From NCBI GenBank assembly GCA_021775255.1, contig JAJFIA010000024.1, positions 1 through 55,054 on the forward strand: a DNA stretch of 55,054 nt. The letters run 5' to 3'. The first letter of the stretch is position 1, and each line of letters opens with the position of its first letter. Origin of the DNA: Roseovarius sp. (lineage in GTDB: Bacteria; Pseudomonadota; Alphaproteobacteria; Rhodobacterales; Rhodobacteraceae). The translations under genes were made by a program, and so were the position numbers. Shown here piece after piece: positions 24,600 through 33,202 of the stretch. Under the pieces are notes generated by a model that had not been told where the DNA came from, made no database searches, and was given only the letters and a program-made list of their open reading frames with translations.

Positions 24600-25794
24600 T
24601 ACTCTGGGTGATAAAAACTCGGTTTTCGCAAAATTCCAGAAACTGGCCGAGCGCGCCAAAGCGGTTGAGGCCACCGGGCGCTCGCCCTTCGGGATGCGGT
24701 TTGACGATATGCTGTCGCAGACCCGCGCGCGGGTTGGCAATGCCGAGATTTTACTGGCCGGCACCAATAATTACATGGGGCTGACCTTTAACCCCGATGT
24801 CATGGCTGCCGCCAAGGCGGCGATTGACGCCCACGGCACCGCCACCACCGGCAGCCGCCTGGCCAATGGCACCTATAGCGATCACCTTGATCTGGAAGAC
24901 GAGCTGAAAGACTATTTCAATGCCGCCTCGGCGATTGTCTGTACCACCGGCTATCAGGCCAATCTGGCCGCCATCAGCGCCCTTGCCGGGCGCGGTGATC
25001 ACCTGTTGATCGACGCCGACAGCCATGCCTGCATCTATGACGCCTGCCGCCTCAGCGATGCCACCACCATCCGCTTTCGCCACAATAGCCCCGCGGATCT
25101 GGAAAAACGCCTGTCGCGCCTGCCTGTCGATGGCGCGCGGCTTGTGGTGATCGAGGGGCTTTATTCCATGCTTGGCGATGTCGCCCCGGTGGCCGAATTT
25201 GTCGAGGTTGCCCATGCCCACGGTGCCATGCTGTTTGTCGACGAGGCCCATTCCGTTGGCGGCTACGGCGAAAAGGGCCGCGGTGTGTCACAGGCGCAAG
25301 GTGTGCTCGACAAGGTTGATTTCATCTCCGGCACCTTCTCCAAAAGCTTTGCCTCTATCGGCGGCTTTTGTGTATCGCGCCATGAGGCGCTTGAACTGAT
25401 CCGGCTGGTCAGCCGCCCCTATCTCTTTACCGCCTCGGGATCACCGGCCAATGTGGCCACGGCCCGCGCGGCCCTTGCGCTGATTGCCTCGGATAGCACC
25501 CTGGCCAAATCGCTTTGGGACCGGGTGCATCAGCTTTATACCGGGCTGGTTGACGCGGGCTTGACGCCGGTCTCGCCGCCGGGGCCGATCATGGCCATCT
25601 CGCGCCCCGATGAGCATCAGGCGCTGGCCGAATGGAACATGCTGATGAATGCAGGTGTCTATGTCAATCTGGCAATCCCCCCGGCCACACCGCAGGCGCA
25701 ATCCCTGCTAAGGCTCAGCCTCTCGGCGGCCCATACCGAGGATGATATAAATCAGATCATCGCCGCCTTCCGCAGCCTGCCCCAGGCAGGTTGA
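24592..25794 (+). CDS. spt: Serine palmitoyltransferase (alpha-oxoamine synthase)
   Basis: A 400-residue PLP enzyme of the alpha-oxoamine synthase family. PLP-lysine is K251 in GTFSKSFASIGGF, with DEAHSVGGYG (217-226) giving the Asp/His contacts and H145 in DADSHACIYDA likely stacking on PLP. The family also includes KBL and BioF, but the GTFSKSFASIGGF block and the neighbouring acyl-AMP ligase, ACP, reductase and ceramide synthase genes point to serine palmitoyltransferase: it condenses L-serine with an acyl thioester to give 3-ketosphinganine, the first committed step. It is the last gene of the four-gene operon and overlaps the ACP gene by 8 bases. Confidence 0.85.
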   Translation: MFDTLGDKNSVFAKFQKLAERAKAVEATGRSPFGMRFDDMLSQTRARVGNAEILLAGTNNYMGLTFNPDVMAAAKAAIDAHGTATTGSRLANGTYSDHLDLEDELKDYFNAASAIVCTTGYQANLAAISALAGRGDHLLIDADSHACIYDACRLSDATTIRFRHNSPADLEKRLSRLPVDGARLVVIEGLYSMLGDVAPVAEFVEVAHAHGAMLFVDEAHSVGGYGEKGRGVSQAQGVLDKVDFISGTFSKSFASIGGFCVSRHEALELIRLVSRPYLFTASGSPANVATARAALALIASDSTLAKSLWDRVHQLYTGLVDAGLTPVSPPGPIMAISRPDEHQALAEWNMLMNAGVYVNLAIPPATPQAQSLLRLSLSAAHTEDDINQIIAAFRSLPQAG

Positions 25795-25933
25795 TAGGGG
25801 GAAGAAGACAGGCTTGCTTTGAGCCAGGCCTGTGGCTGCACCAGAACGGTGAGGCACAAGGCCAGTTTTTCAACCGCGTAATTCCACAAGCGACCCCGGT
25901 CAAAAATGGCGGGCACCGGTAGATGTGCCATGA

Positions 25934-26923
25934 TTATCCGACCAGCCCTTCCGCCCGGAACATCTGCATCACATCCGCCTCGGGCCGGGCGCCGAAATGG
26001 CTGATCACTTCTGCCGCCGCGATGCAGCCCATGCGGCCCGAAACCTCCAATGAGCGCCCGGTTATCACGCCATATAAAAACCCCGCCGCAAACTGATCGC
26101 CTGCGCCAGTGGCATCCGTGGGGATAATCTGGCGCACCGGCACCGATACGCTCTCGTCGCCCTCGACAATCGCCACATCTTGGCCCGAGCGGGTGCAGAT
26201 GATCAGCCCGCTTTCCGTGGCCGCCTGTTCAAGCGCCATGCCAAGGTCTTCGGTCTGATACAGCGATTTCCATTCATGCTCATTGCCAAAAACGATGTCG
26301 AGTTCGCGCACCAGTCGGCGGAAATCATCGCGGTGACGGTCCACACAAAACGGATCAGACAGCGTGATTGCCGCCTTGCCGCCCCCGGCCCGACAATCGC
26401 GCGCAGCGGTCAGAAAGGCCTCTTTGCCCTGCGGTTTGTCGTATAAATACCCCTCCAGAAACAACAGGCCCGCCTGCCCGGTCACCTCAGCAGGCACATC
26501 CTTTGGCCCCAGATCGGTGGAAATGCCCAGATAGGTATTCATCGAGCGCTCACCATCGGGCGAGACAAAGATCATCGAACGCGAGGTTGGCCCCTCACCG
26601 CCCGGCACCGGCGGATTGACAAAATCCGTACCCACATCCTCAAGGCTCTGGGCATAATAGCGCCCCAGTTCATCATCACGCACCCGGCCGATGAACGCGG
26701 TTGACAAGCCTAGCGCCCCCAGCCCGGCAAGGGTGTTGGCGGCGGACCCGCCCGGCATCTGGGCGCGGTTTTCCATGGCCTCATATAACAGCTCGGCGCG
26801 TTCGGTCTCGATCAGTTGCATCACCCCCTTGTCAATGCCCATGCGGGCCAGAAAGGCATCATCGCATTGGCTGATCACATCGACGATGGCATTGCCAACG
26901 CCCACGGCCTGATATTTTGTCAT
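25934..26923 (-). CDS. PfkB-family carbohydrate/nucleoside kinase (adenosine kinase-like)
   Basis: A 329-residue ribokinase-family enzyme. The N-terminal signature is GGSAANTLAGLGALG, and the C-terminal PfkB signature is DATGAGDQFAAGFLYG with the catalytic Asp in GAGD. Such kinases phosphorylate adenosine, ribose, fructose or related substrates with ATP. Its start overlaps the nth stop by 4 bases (ATGA), so the two are co-transcribed in the order nth then kinase. The substrate is not certain; proteins like this in Rhodobacterales are usually annotated as adenosine kinase. Confidence 0.75.
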   Translation of the reverse strand: MTKYQAVGVGNAIVDVISQCDDAFLARMGIDKGVMQLIETERAELLYEAMENRAQMPGGSAANTLAGLGALGLSTAFIGRVRDDELGRYYAQSLEDVGTDFVNPPVPGGEGPTSRSMIFVSPDGERSMNTYLGISTDLGPKDVPAEVTGQAGLLFLEGYLYDKPQGKEAFLTAARDCRAGGGKAAITLSDPFCVDRHRDDFRRLVRELDIVFGNEHEWKSLYQTEDLGMALEQAATESGLIICTRSGQDVAIVEGDESVSVPVRQIIPTDATGAGDQFAAGFLYGVITGRSLEVSGRMGCIAAAEVISHFGARPEADVMQMFRAEGLVG

Positions 26924-27564
26924 AGGTTCTTTTCCTCATAATCACATAGATCAACGATTAGGCACGCAGCACATTTTGGTTTGCGCGCGGTGCAGGTGTA
27001 GCGGCCATGCAGGATCATCCAGTGATGCGCATGGTGCTGAAAATCGGCGGGGATATTGTCCTCAATGGCGCGCTCAACCGCGACAACATCCTTGCCGGGG
27101 CAAATGCCTGTTCGGTTGCAGACCCGGAAAATATGGGTATCGACCGCCTGCGTCGGCATCCCCCACCACATATTCAGCACCACATTGGCGGTCTTGCGCC
27201 CGACACCCGGCAAAGATTGCAAAGCGGCGCGGGAATTGGGCACCTCGCCGCCATGGTCCTCAACCAGAATGCGGCTGAGTTTGATCACATTCTTGGCCTT
27301 CTGCCGAAAAAGCCCGATGGTTTTGATATGATCGCGCAGGGCGTCCTCACCCAGATCAAGCATCTTCTGCGGCGTATCGGCGATATTGAACAATGCCCGC
27401 GTGGCTTTGTTGACGCCCGCATCCGTTGCCTGCGCCGAAAGCGCAACAGCCACCACCAGCGTATAGGCATTCACATGCTCCAGCTCGCCCTTTGGCTCGG
27501 GCTCGGCCGCCTGAAAGCGGGTGAATATTTCGCGGATCGTGTGATAGTCAATTTGCTTTGCCAT
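26920..27564 (-). CDS. nth: Endonuclease III
   Basis: A 214-residue base-excision repair glycosylase/AP lyase. The helix-hairpin-helix LPGVGRKTANVVL contains the catalytic Lys, with the catalytic Asp in the VDTHIFRV segment, and the [4Fe-4S] cysteines are spaced as Cx6Cx2Cx5C near the end (CTARKPKCAACLIVDLC). I start at the ATG at 27564 (MAKQIDYHTI), the usual length. The gene is divergent from the AraC-Ogt gene with a short spacer, and it overlaps the PfkB kinase by 4 bases. Confidence 0.9.
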   Translation of the reverse strand: MAKQIDYHTIREIFTRFQAAEPEPKGELEHVNAYTLVVAVALSAQATDAGVNKATRALFNIADTPQKMLDLGEDALRDHIKTIGLFRQKAKNVIKLSRILVEDHGGEVPNSRAALQSLPGVGRKTANVVLNMWWGMPTQAVDTHIFRVCNRTGICPGKDVVAVERAIEDNIPADFQHHAHHWMILHGRYTCTARKPKCAACLIVDLCDYEEKNL

Positions 27565-27663
27565 AGGCCCCCTATGCCGATAATTTTGCCAATGCGCAAT
27601 ATTCGGGTCGCATGGGATACGGGCCTCGCCTATCTTATTGTCAGAAAAACAGGATTTGTTACG

Positions 27664-28506
27664 ATGAACGCAGAAACAGGCCAGGGTTATCACTACCACG
27701 TCATGCGCCGGGCGATTGATCTGATTGATCAAAGCGATGCGGCCCTGACGCTGGAGCAGCTTGCCGCAAACATGGACATGAGCCCCGCGCATTTTCAGCG
27801 GTTGTTCTCAACATGGGTGGGGGTGTCGCCCAAGCGCTACCAGCAATATCTGGCATTGGGCCATGCCCGCGCCATGCTGGCGGATCATTTCACCACGCTG
27901 GAAACCGCCCATAATCTTGGCCTGTCCGGCACCGGCCGGCTGCACGATCTCTTTCTGCGCTGGGAGGCGATGAGCCCCGGCGATTATGCCCGCCGTGGCG
28001 CCGGGCTGACGATCTATTGGGGCTGGTTTGAAAGCCCGTTTGGCCCCAGCCTTGTGATGGGCACCGACAAGGGCATCTGCGGCATCGGTTTTGCCGCTGA
28101 GATGGGCGAAGAGGCGGCGATGCAGGATCTGCTTTTGCGCTGGCCCAAGGCCACATTTGTTGAGGATCCGATGATGCTCCGGCCCTGGGTTCTGGCCGCT
28201 TACGGCGCATCAACCCGTGACCCCACGCCGCTCTACCTCATTGGCGCGCCGTTTCAGATCAAGGTCTGGGAGGCATTGCTGACAATCCCCTCGGGGCAGG
28301 TCACCACCTATTCCGAGATTGCCCGCGTCATCAACCGCCCCAGTGCCATGCGCGCGGTGGGCACGGCGGTGGGCCGCAACCCGATCAGCCTGCTGATCCC
28401 CTGCCACCGGGCTTTGCGCAAATCCGGGGCCTTAGGCGGTTATCACTGGGGTCTTCCGGTCAAGCGCGCCATTCTGGCATGGGAAAGTGCCCGCGCCGAG
28501 GCGTGA
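27664..28506 (+). CDS. AraC HTH - O6-methylguanine-DNA methyltransferase fusion (Ada-like, no AdaA zinc domain)
   Basis: A 280-residue two-domain protein. Residues 1-110 are an AraC-type helix-turn-helix (TLEQLAANMDMSPAHFQRLFSTW), and residues 115-280 are the O6-alkylguanine-DNA alkyltransferase with active-site Cys247 in IPCHRALRKSGALGGYHWG. It lacks the Cys-rich AdaA phosphotriester domain at the N-terminus, so it is a shortened Ada-like protein that probably repairs O6-methylguanine and may regulate. I start at the ATG at 27664. It is divergent from nth, a pairing of two repair genes. Confidence 0.85.
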   Translation: MNAETGQGYHYHVMRRAIDLIDQSDAALTLEQLAANMDMSPAHFQRLFSTWVGVSPKRYQQYLALGHARAMLADHFTTLETAHNLGLSGTGRLHDLFLRWEAMSPGDYARRGAGLTIYWGWFESPFGPSLVMGTDKGICGIGFAAEMGEEAAMQDLLLRWPKATFVEDPMMLRPWVLAAYGASTRDPTPLYLIGAPFQIKVWEALLTIPSGQVTTYSEIARVINRPSAMRAVGTAVGRNPISLLIPCHRALRKSGALGGYHWGLPVKRAILAWESARAEA

Positions 28507-28635
28507 TTCGGGCCAAAATGCGCGAAATCCTGCCGATTTCCCCGCTGATTCCCCTTGGGGAACGCGGCCCGGTTGATTATGTTCCCCTCAGGCCCGGCAT
28601 GACGGGCGAAAATTACAATAATCGAGGCGAGCATT

Positions 28636-29298
28636 ATGACCCAGACCAGAAAACCAACGCTATTTGCAGCCGGCGCATCGCTGTTGCTGGCGACAGCCTG
28701 TACCGAACCCTCAACCGTGGGCGGCAACCCCTATCAAAAAACCCAGCAGGGCGCATTGATCGGCGGGTTGGCCGGGGCCGGGCTTGGCGCTATTGTCGCA
28801 GACAAATCCGCCAAGGGGGCGATCATTGGCGGCCTGGCCGGGGCGGCGGTTGGCGGCGCGATCGGCTATTCGCTGGATCAGCAGGCCGCCGAATTGCAGC
28901 GCGATATTAACAATGACGATGTACGGATCACCAATACCGGCGATCGCCTGATCGTGACATTGCCCGATGATATCCTGTTTGCCACCGATAGTGCCGTGGT
29001 CAATTCCTCCCTGCGCCGTGATCTTCTGACGGTTGCCGACAGCCTGCAAAACTATCCCAATTCAACCGTGCAGGTGATCGGCCATACCGATAGCACCGGC
29101 GAGGCCTCTTATAATCAGGCCCTGTCCGAGCGCCGGGCCAATTCGGTTGCCGATGTGCTGATGAGCGGCGGTGTTGCGTTCCGGCGGATTGATGCCTATG
29201 GCCGCGGTGAAGATCAGCCCGTTGCCTCCAATCTGACTGAACAGGGCAAGGCGCAAAACCGCCGGGTCGAGATCGTGATCCTGCCCAACGCGGCCTGA
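28636..29298 (+). CDS. OmpA-family lipoprotein with glycine-zipper
   Basis: A 220-residue lipoprotein: the lipobox LLATAC ends at Cys22. A glycine-rich stretch (GALIGGLAGAGLGAIVADKSAKGAIIGG...) follows, and then a C-terminal OmpA-like domain with VIGHTDSTGEASYNQALSERRANSV and GRGEDQP...QNRRVEI, which binds peptidoglycan. It should be anchored in the outer membrane by its lipid and tie it to the cell wall. A terminator stem follows the stop codon. Confidence 0.85.
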   Translation: MTQTRKPTLFAAGASLLLATACTEPSTVGGNPYQKTQQGALIGGLAGAGLGAIVADKSAKGAIIGGLAGAAVGGAIGYSLDQQAAELQRDINNDDVRITNTGDRLIVTLPDDILFATDSAVVNSSLRRDLLTVADSLQNYPNSTVQVIGHTDSTGEASYNQALSERRANSVADVLMSGGVAFRRIDAYGRGEDQPVASNLTEQGKAQNRRVEIVILPNAA

Positions 29299-29327
29299 CA
29301 CAACAACGCTTTTACACCACGGGTCTG

Positions 29328-29364
29328 AGCCCGGCAGGTTTTTATATCTGCCGGGCTTTGTTTT
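29328..29364 (+). terminator. Rho-independent terminator after the OmpA lipoprotein
   Basis: Stem AGCCCGGCAG (29328-29337) with its complement CTGCCGGGCT (29348-29357), a 10-base loop and a T-rich run (TTGTTTT) right after it. Confidence 0.85.
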
Positions 29365-29459
29365 GCGCCATGCGCCTGACGTAATTGTTATCGGCTGTAC
29401 TCCTTGCAATCACAGTTGCCCAACGCATGTTTTGGGGTATTGTATAGGCACAGATCGTG

Positions 29460-29530
29460 CATATCCCGGGCTTGACCCGGGATCTCCTGGCGGGCCGGGA
29501 GGCCCCGGCTCGGAGGCCGGGGCGAGGGTG
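29460..29530. repeat. Tandem GC-rich palindromes upstream of msrB
   Basis: Two palindromes lie back to back: ATCCCGGG at 29463-29470 paired with CCCGGGAT at 29476-29483, and a second stem GCCCCGGC...GCCGGGGC in the following 30 bases. Such CCCGGGCTTGACCCGGG elements are common intergenic repeats in alphaproteobacteria. They sit within the msrB leader. Confidence 0.6.
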
Positions 29531-29552
29531 AGAAAATGAAGAGAGGTTGCTG

Positions 29553-29999
29553 ATGAAATATCATAAATCTGAGGAAGCCATCGCCAGGCTGACACCGGAA
29601 CAATTCCGCGTCACCCAGCAAGACGCTACCGAGCGCCCCTTTAGCGGTGCGCTGGATGATTGTTTCGAGCCGGGGCTTTATGTCGATATTGTCTCGGGCG
29701 AGCCTTTGTTTGTCTCCGCTGACAAGTTCAATTCCGGCTGCGGCTGGCCCAGCTTTTCCAAACCGGTTGAGCCTGCTCATGTTGCCGAGCGCCCTGATAC
29801 CAGCGGTGGCCGTATCCGCACCGAAGTGCGCAGCAGCCACGGCGACAGCCACCTTGGCCATGTCTTTACCGACGGCCCTGCGGATATGGGCGGCCTGCGC
29901 TATTGCATAAATTCCGCAAGCCTCAGGTTTATCCCCAAGGGTGAGATGCAGGCCGAAGGCTACGGTGATTATCTGCATCAGGTGGAGGAAAAATCATGA
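29553..29999 (+). CDS. msrB: Peptide methionine-R-sulfoxide reductase MsrB
   Basis: A 148-residue MsrB. The catalytic Cys is in [11 protein letters not shown] near the C-terminus and a second Cys is in [11 protein letters not shown], which may serve as the recycling Cys. The two zinc-binding CxxC pairs of classical MsrB are absent (SGEPLFVS and [12 protein letters not shown] replace them), so this is the zinc-free form. Start at the ATG at 29553 with GAGAGG upstream. It overlaps msrA by 4 bases. Confidence 0.9.
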   Translation: MKYHKSEEAIARLTPEQFRVTQQDATERPFSGALDDCFEPGLYVDIVSGEPLFVSADKFNSGCGWPSFSKPVEPAHVAERPDTSGGRIRTEVRSSHGDSHLGHVFTDGPADMGGLRYCINSASLRFIPKGEMQAEGYGDYLHQVEEKS

Positions 30000-30502
30000 C
30001 AGAACACGCGATACTGGCCGGCGGGTGCTTTTGGGGCATGCAGGGTTTGATCCGCAAATTGCCCGGCGTTCATGCCACTCGGGTAGGCTATACCGGCGGC
30101 GATGTGCCCAATGCCACCTACCGCAATCACGGCACCCACGCGGAAGGCATCGAGATCGAATTTGATCCCGGCACAATCAGCTACCGGCAGATCCTGGAAT
30201 TTTTCTTCCAGATTCACGATCCCACCACTGAGAACCGCCAGGGCAATGATCGCGGCGCCTCTTACCGTTCGGCGATCTACTATAGAGACGCGGTGCAAAA
30301 AGCCGTGGCCGAAGAGACCATCGCCGATGTGAACGCCTCTGGCCTCTGGCCCGGTAAGGTGGTGACGGAACTGGAGCCCGCAGGCGATTTCTGGGAGGCC
30401 GAGCCCGACCATCAGGATTATCTTGAAAATCATCCCGGTGGCTATACCTGCCATTTTCCCCGCCCCGGCTGGGTTCTGCCCCGGCGCGACGCGGCCGAGT
30501 AA
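29996..30502 (+). CDS. msrA: Peptide methionine-S-sulfoxide reductase MsrA
   Basis: A 168-residue MsrA with the catalytic [10 protein letters not shown] motif near residue 10 and the [12 protein letters not shown] and [12 protein letters not shown] blocks of the family. It reduces the S-epimer of methionine sulfoxide and complements MsrB. The start overlaps msrB by 4 bases and GGAGG precedes it. Confidence 0.95.
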   Translation: MTEHAILAGGCFWGMQGLIRKLPGVHATRVGYTGGDVPNATYRNHGTHAEGIEIEFDPGTISYRQILEFFFQIHDPTTENRQGNDRGASYRSAIYYRDAVQKAVAEETIADVNASGLWPGKVVTELEPAGDFWEAEPDHQDYLENHPGGYTCHFPRPGWVLPRRDAAE

Positions 30503-30508
30503 AGCCCG

Positions 30509-31000
30509 GTGGCCCCTGCCCCCTCACCAGCGCCCGAATTGCGTGTCAGCAGGTGGATTGATGGCGAGGGCCAGGATATTGCGCCCGTGAAGCTTGCCGA
30601 TCTGGGCGCGGGGTTCAAGATCATCTATTGCTTTCAGCATTGGTGCGCCGGCTGCCATTCCGGCGGTTTTCCGGCTTTGAAACAGCTTTATTCGGCCCTG
30701 AACGATAAGGATTTCGGCTTTGCCGTGATCCAGACCGTGTTTGAAGGCTTTGAGGAAAACACCTTTGACAAGCTGCGCATGACACAAAAGAAATATGATC
30801 TGAATTTACCCTTTGGCCATGACATCCCCGATGAAGAAGCGCCAGTTTCAACCTTCATGATGGATTACCGCACCGGCGGCACCCCGTGGTTTACGGTAAT
30901 CGCTCCCGACGGGCAGATAATATATGCCAATTTCCATATCAACCCGGCGGAATTTTTACAGGCGCTTTCAGGGGCGGCCGCACCCCCTCAGGAGGCGTAA
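30509..31000 (+). CDS. Thioredoxin-like (TlpA/AhpC-TSA-like) protein
   Basis: A 163-residue protein with a thioredoxin-like fold. CFQHWCAGCHSGGFPALKQL supplies a CxxC-type active site (WCAGC), and TGGTPWFTVIAPDGQI carries the cis-Pro-like loop. No export signal is seen, so it is probably cytosolic. It starts with GTG at 30509, 6 bases after msrA, so it probably belongs to the msr operon and could supply reducing power, as an inference. Confidence 0.65.
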   Translation: MAPAPSPAPELRVSRWIDGEGQDIAPVKLADLGAGFKIIYCFQHWCAGCHSGGFPALKQLYSALNDKDFGFAVIQTVFEGFEENTFDKLRMTQKKYDLNLPFGHDIPDEEAPVSTFMMDYRTGGTPWFTVIAPDGQIIYANFHINPAEFLQALSGAAAPPQEA

Positions 31001-31001
31001 C

Positions 31002-31301
31002 ATGGATCAGCCCCCGGACAATTCCGGCCAAACCCCCTCAAATTCCGATCAGATGGCCGCCCTCACCGATGAGCTGCACCGGCTCAATCAGCACCGTTTC
31101 GTGCGCATTCACAATTCCCCCCTGCGGTTGATCCTGTTTCAATTCACCCGTGGGCTGGCATTTGGGCTGGGCTCGGTTATCGGGGCCACGATATTGTTTT
31201 CCATGCTCGCCTGGTGGTTGTCGCAGTTTGAGTTTTTACCGCTGATAGGCGATTGGATAAGCCAGCTTGCCGATCAGGTCGAAAAAGCGCGAAATCAATA
31301 G
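31002..31301 (+). CDS. DUF5665-like small membrane protein
   Basis: A 99-residue protein with a disordered Asn/Gln-rich start, then a helix (DELHRLNQHRFVRIHNS), a long transmembrane segment (LFQFTRGLAFGLGSVIGATILFSMLAWWL) and a short amphipathic tail. AGGAGG lies in front of the ATG at 31002. This topology matches the small DUF5665 family found in many alphaproteobacteria; the function is unknown. Confidence 0.75.
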   Translation: MDQPPDNSGQTPSNSDQMAALTDELHRLNQHRFVRIHNSPLRLILFQFTRGLAFGLGSVIGATILFSMLAWWLSQFEFLPLIGDWISQLADQVEKARNQ

Positions 31302-31408
31302 GTTAATAGGTTGCGTTAACCATATATTAACCATTTTAATAAGATATATTTGACCTAAGAGGCTAATCATGCCCTATTGCAAAATGGGTCGTATCGGGTG
31401 GCAGAGTT

Positions 31409-32446
31409 ATGTTTTTAGCAGGTATTCTTGGAATCTTTGCCATTGGCGCATCCGCCTTTGTTGGCATGGATATGGGGAATGACCCCGATGAAGACCCCGA
31501 CAATCAGACAAATAATCCGGATGTTGGCCAGAATGACGGCCCCGGCGATGGCCCGCAAGTCCCTGATATTGCGGAAAATCCCCCGCCGGGTGATGCAGGC
31601 ATCAACTATCAAAGCGGCGATGGCGATGATACGGTTTCCGGCACAGCAGGTGATGACACGCTGAACGGCAATGCCGGCGATGATCAGATGAACGGCTACG
31701 AAGGCGATGATCTGGTGATGGGCGGTGATGGGAATGATCTGCTTTACGGCGATATTGGCAACGATACCCTGCTCGGTCAGGACGGCGATGATACGCTGCA
31801 TGGCGGCGGTGACGTGGATATTCTGGAAGGCAATGCTGGGGATGATCAGCTTTTTGGCCATGGTGGGGATGATACCCTTTTCGGCAACGAAGGCGATGAC
31901 AGCCTTGTCGGCAGCGCCGGCAATGATCTGCTCTTTGGCGGCGCGGGCGATGATGCCCTGCACGGCGATATCGGTGATGATACGCTCATTGGTGGCGAAG
32001 GGTCTGATAACCTCTTTGGTGGCTGGGGTGATGATACCATCATCGGCGTGACAGACGATCCCGACACCGCCGGGATTCAAGATACAGACGGACAGGATTT
32101 CCTCAACGGCGGCGGCGGTGATGATTTCATTGTTGCCGGGGCCGATGACATCGTAACCGCCGGTGAAGGGGCCGATACCATCGCCCTTGGGGATTGGCTC
32201 ACACAGGAACATCAGGCCGAAATAATGGATTTCTCGGCCACCGAAGATAACCTGATGGTGGTGTTCGATGATAATGCCGATCCCGATCCCGAAGTCACGC
32301 TGGAACAGGACGAAAATAATCCATCCACACAGCATGTTGTCTTGAATGGCGAAAGGATTGCCGCGATTTTCAATGCCGAAGGGCTGACCCTTGATCACAT
32401 CACACTGATCGGCGAAAGCTCGGTTGATATGCTGTTGGCGGGTTAA
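31409..32446 (+). CDS. RTX (hemolysin-type calcium-binding) repeat protein
   Basis: A 345-residue acidic protein. After a hydrophobic N-terminus (LAGILGIFAIGASAFVG) and a Pro/Asp/Asn-rich linker it has about 12 to 14 GGxGxDxLxG-type nonapeptides (for example GGDGNDLLYGD, GNAGDDQLFGHGGDDTLFG, GGAGDDALHGD) that form a calcium-bound beta roll. The C-terminal 110 residues (AEIMDFSATEDNLMVVFDD...) are typical of type I secretion signals and of M10-like C-terminal domains. It has no catalytic domain, so it is a secreted or surface RTX protein of unknown purpose. No type I secretion ABC genes are adjacent. Confidence 0.8.
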   Translation: MFLAGILGIFAIGASAFVGMDMGNDPDEDPDNQTNNPDVGQNDGPGDGPQVPDIAENPPPGDAGINYQSGDGDDTVSGTAGDDTLNGNAGDDQMNGYEGDDLVMGGDGNDLLYGDIGNDTLLGQDGDDTLHGGGDVDILEGNAGDDQLFGHGGDDTLFGNEGDDSLVGSAGNDLLFGGAGDDALHGDIGDDTLIGGEGSDNLFGGWGDDTIIGVTDDPDTAGIQDTDGQDFLNGGGGDDFIVAGADDIVTAGEGADTIALGDWLTQEHQAEIMDFSATEDNLMVVFDDNADPDPEVTLEQDENNPSTQHVVLNGERIAAIFNAEGLTLDHITLIGESSVDMLLAG

Positions 32447-32490
32447 AGCGTTTCGCCACATTGCTGGATCACAACAATGAGGCGAAACGC
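32447..32490 (+). terminator. Inverted repeat after the RTX gene, possible terminator
   Basis: GCGTTTCGCC at 32448-32457 pairs perfectly with GGCGAAACGC at 32481-32490 around a 23-base loop. There is no following T run, so it could also act as an mRNA 3' stabiliser. Confidence 0.45.
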
Positions 32491-32715
32491 GCGGAACCTG
32501 TTGATGTTGTGGGCGTTTCAAGATCAGGTTGTGAGTCAACTAAATTTTGAGGCGCTTTAATCTCACGGCTGCGGCCCGATTTCGCTTTTCTTTTCCGCTG
32601 AACCCTCCTATACGCGCGCATCCCCTGAGAAACTCTCATCGGATAAGCCTCCACGGACCTTGCTGGACGACATCCCGGCACGCGCCCTGAACCCTTAACT
32701 TTAAAGGAGACCCCG

Positions 32716-32985
32716 ATGTCGATAACCGCCGAAGAAAAAACCCGCTTGATGAAAGAATTTGCAACCAAGGAAGGCGACACCGGCTCGCCCGAAGTACAGG
32801 TTGCCATTCTGACCTCGCGGATCAACACCCTGACCGAGCATTTCAAAACCCACAAAAAAGACAACCACGGCCGCCGTGGCCTGTTGAAAATGGTTGCCCT
32901 GCGCCGGAAGCTTCTGGATTACACCAAAGCCAAAGACGACGCCCGCTATACCGACCTGATCAAACGTCTGGGTATCCGCCGCTAA
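32716..32985 (+). CDS. rpsO: Small ribosomal subunit protein S15
   Basis: An 89-residue protein of usual length, with [20 protein letters not shown], the [16 protein letters not shown] segment that binds 16S rRNA, and [13 protein letters not shown] at the end. AAAGGAGA precedes the ATG at 32716. It usually sits directly upstream of pnp; here a 1.1-kb insert separates the two genes. Confidence 0.98.
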   Translation: MSITAEEKTRLMKEFATKEGDTGSPEVQVAILTSRINTLTEHFKTHKKDNHGRRGLLKMVALRRKLLDYTKAKDDARYTDLIKRLGIRR

Positions 32986-33010
32986 GGTTTTTGATCCCTT
33001 TTAGATCATG

Positions 33011-33047
33011 AAAACGCCCGCTCTGATTCAGAGCGGGCGTTTTTTTA
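33011..33047 (+). terminator. Rho-independent terminator after rpsO
   Basis: Stem AAAACGCCCGCTCTG (33011-33025) and CAGAGCGGGCGTTTT (33029-33043) with a 3-base loop and a run of Ts. A strong terminator, which would cut rpsO from pnp. Confidence 0.95.
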
Positions 33048-33202
33048 GTAAAGCGACGGGTTTGCGATCAAACTTGTTTAAGTAAGAGTGGTTTTTTTGG
33101 GCAATACCCACTTTAACTCATGCCGTTCCAAGACGCATGATAAAGTTTTTCACTGACATCACGAGCGCATTCGCCTTCCTCTGTTGGCCGATCCTGAACT
33201 AT

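Noticed and set aside
31600..32050. Repeated DNA pattern in the RTX gene, CRISPR-like at first sight
   Set aside because: The repeats are codon-level nonapeptide repeats of a coding region with no spacer diversity pattern.
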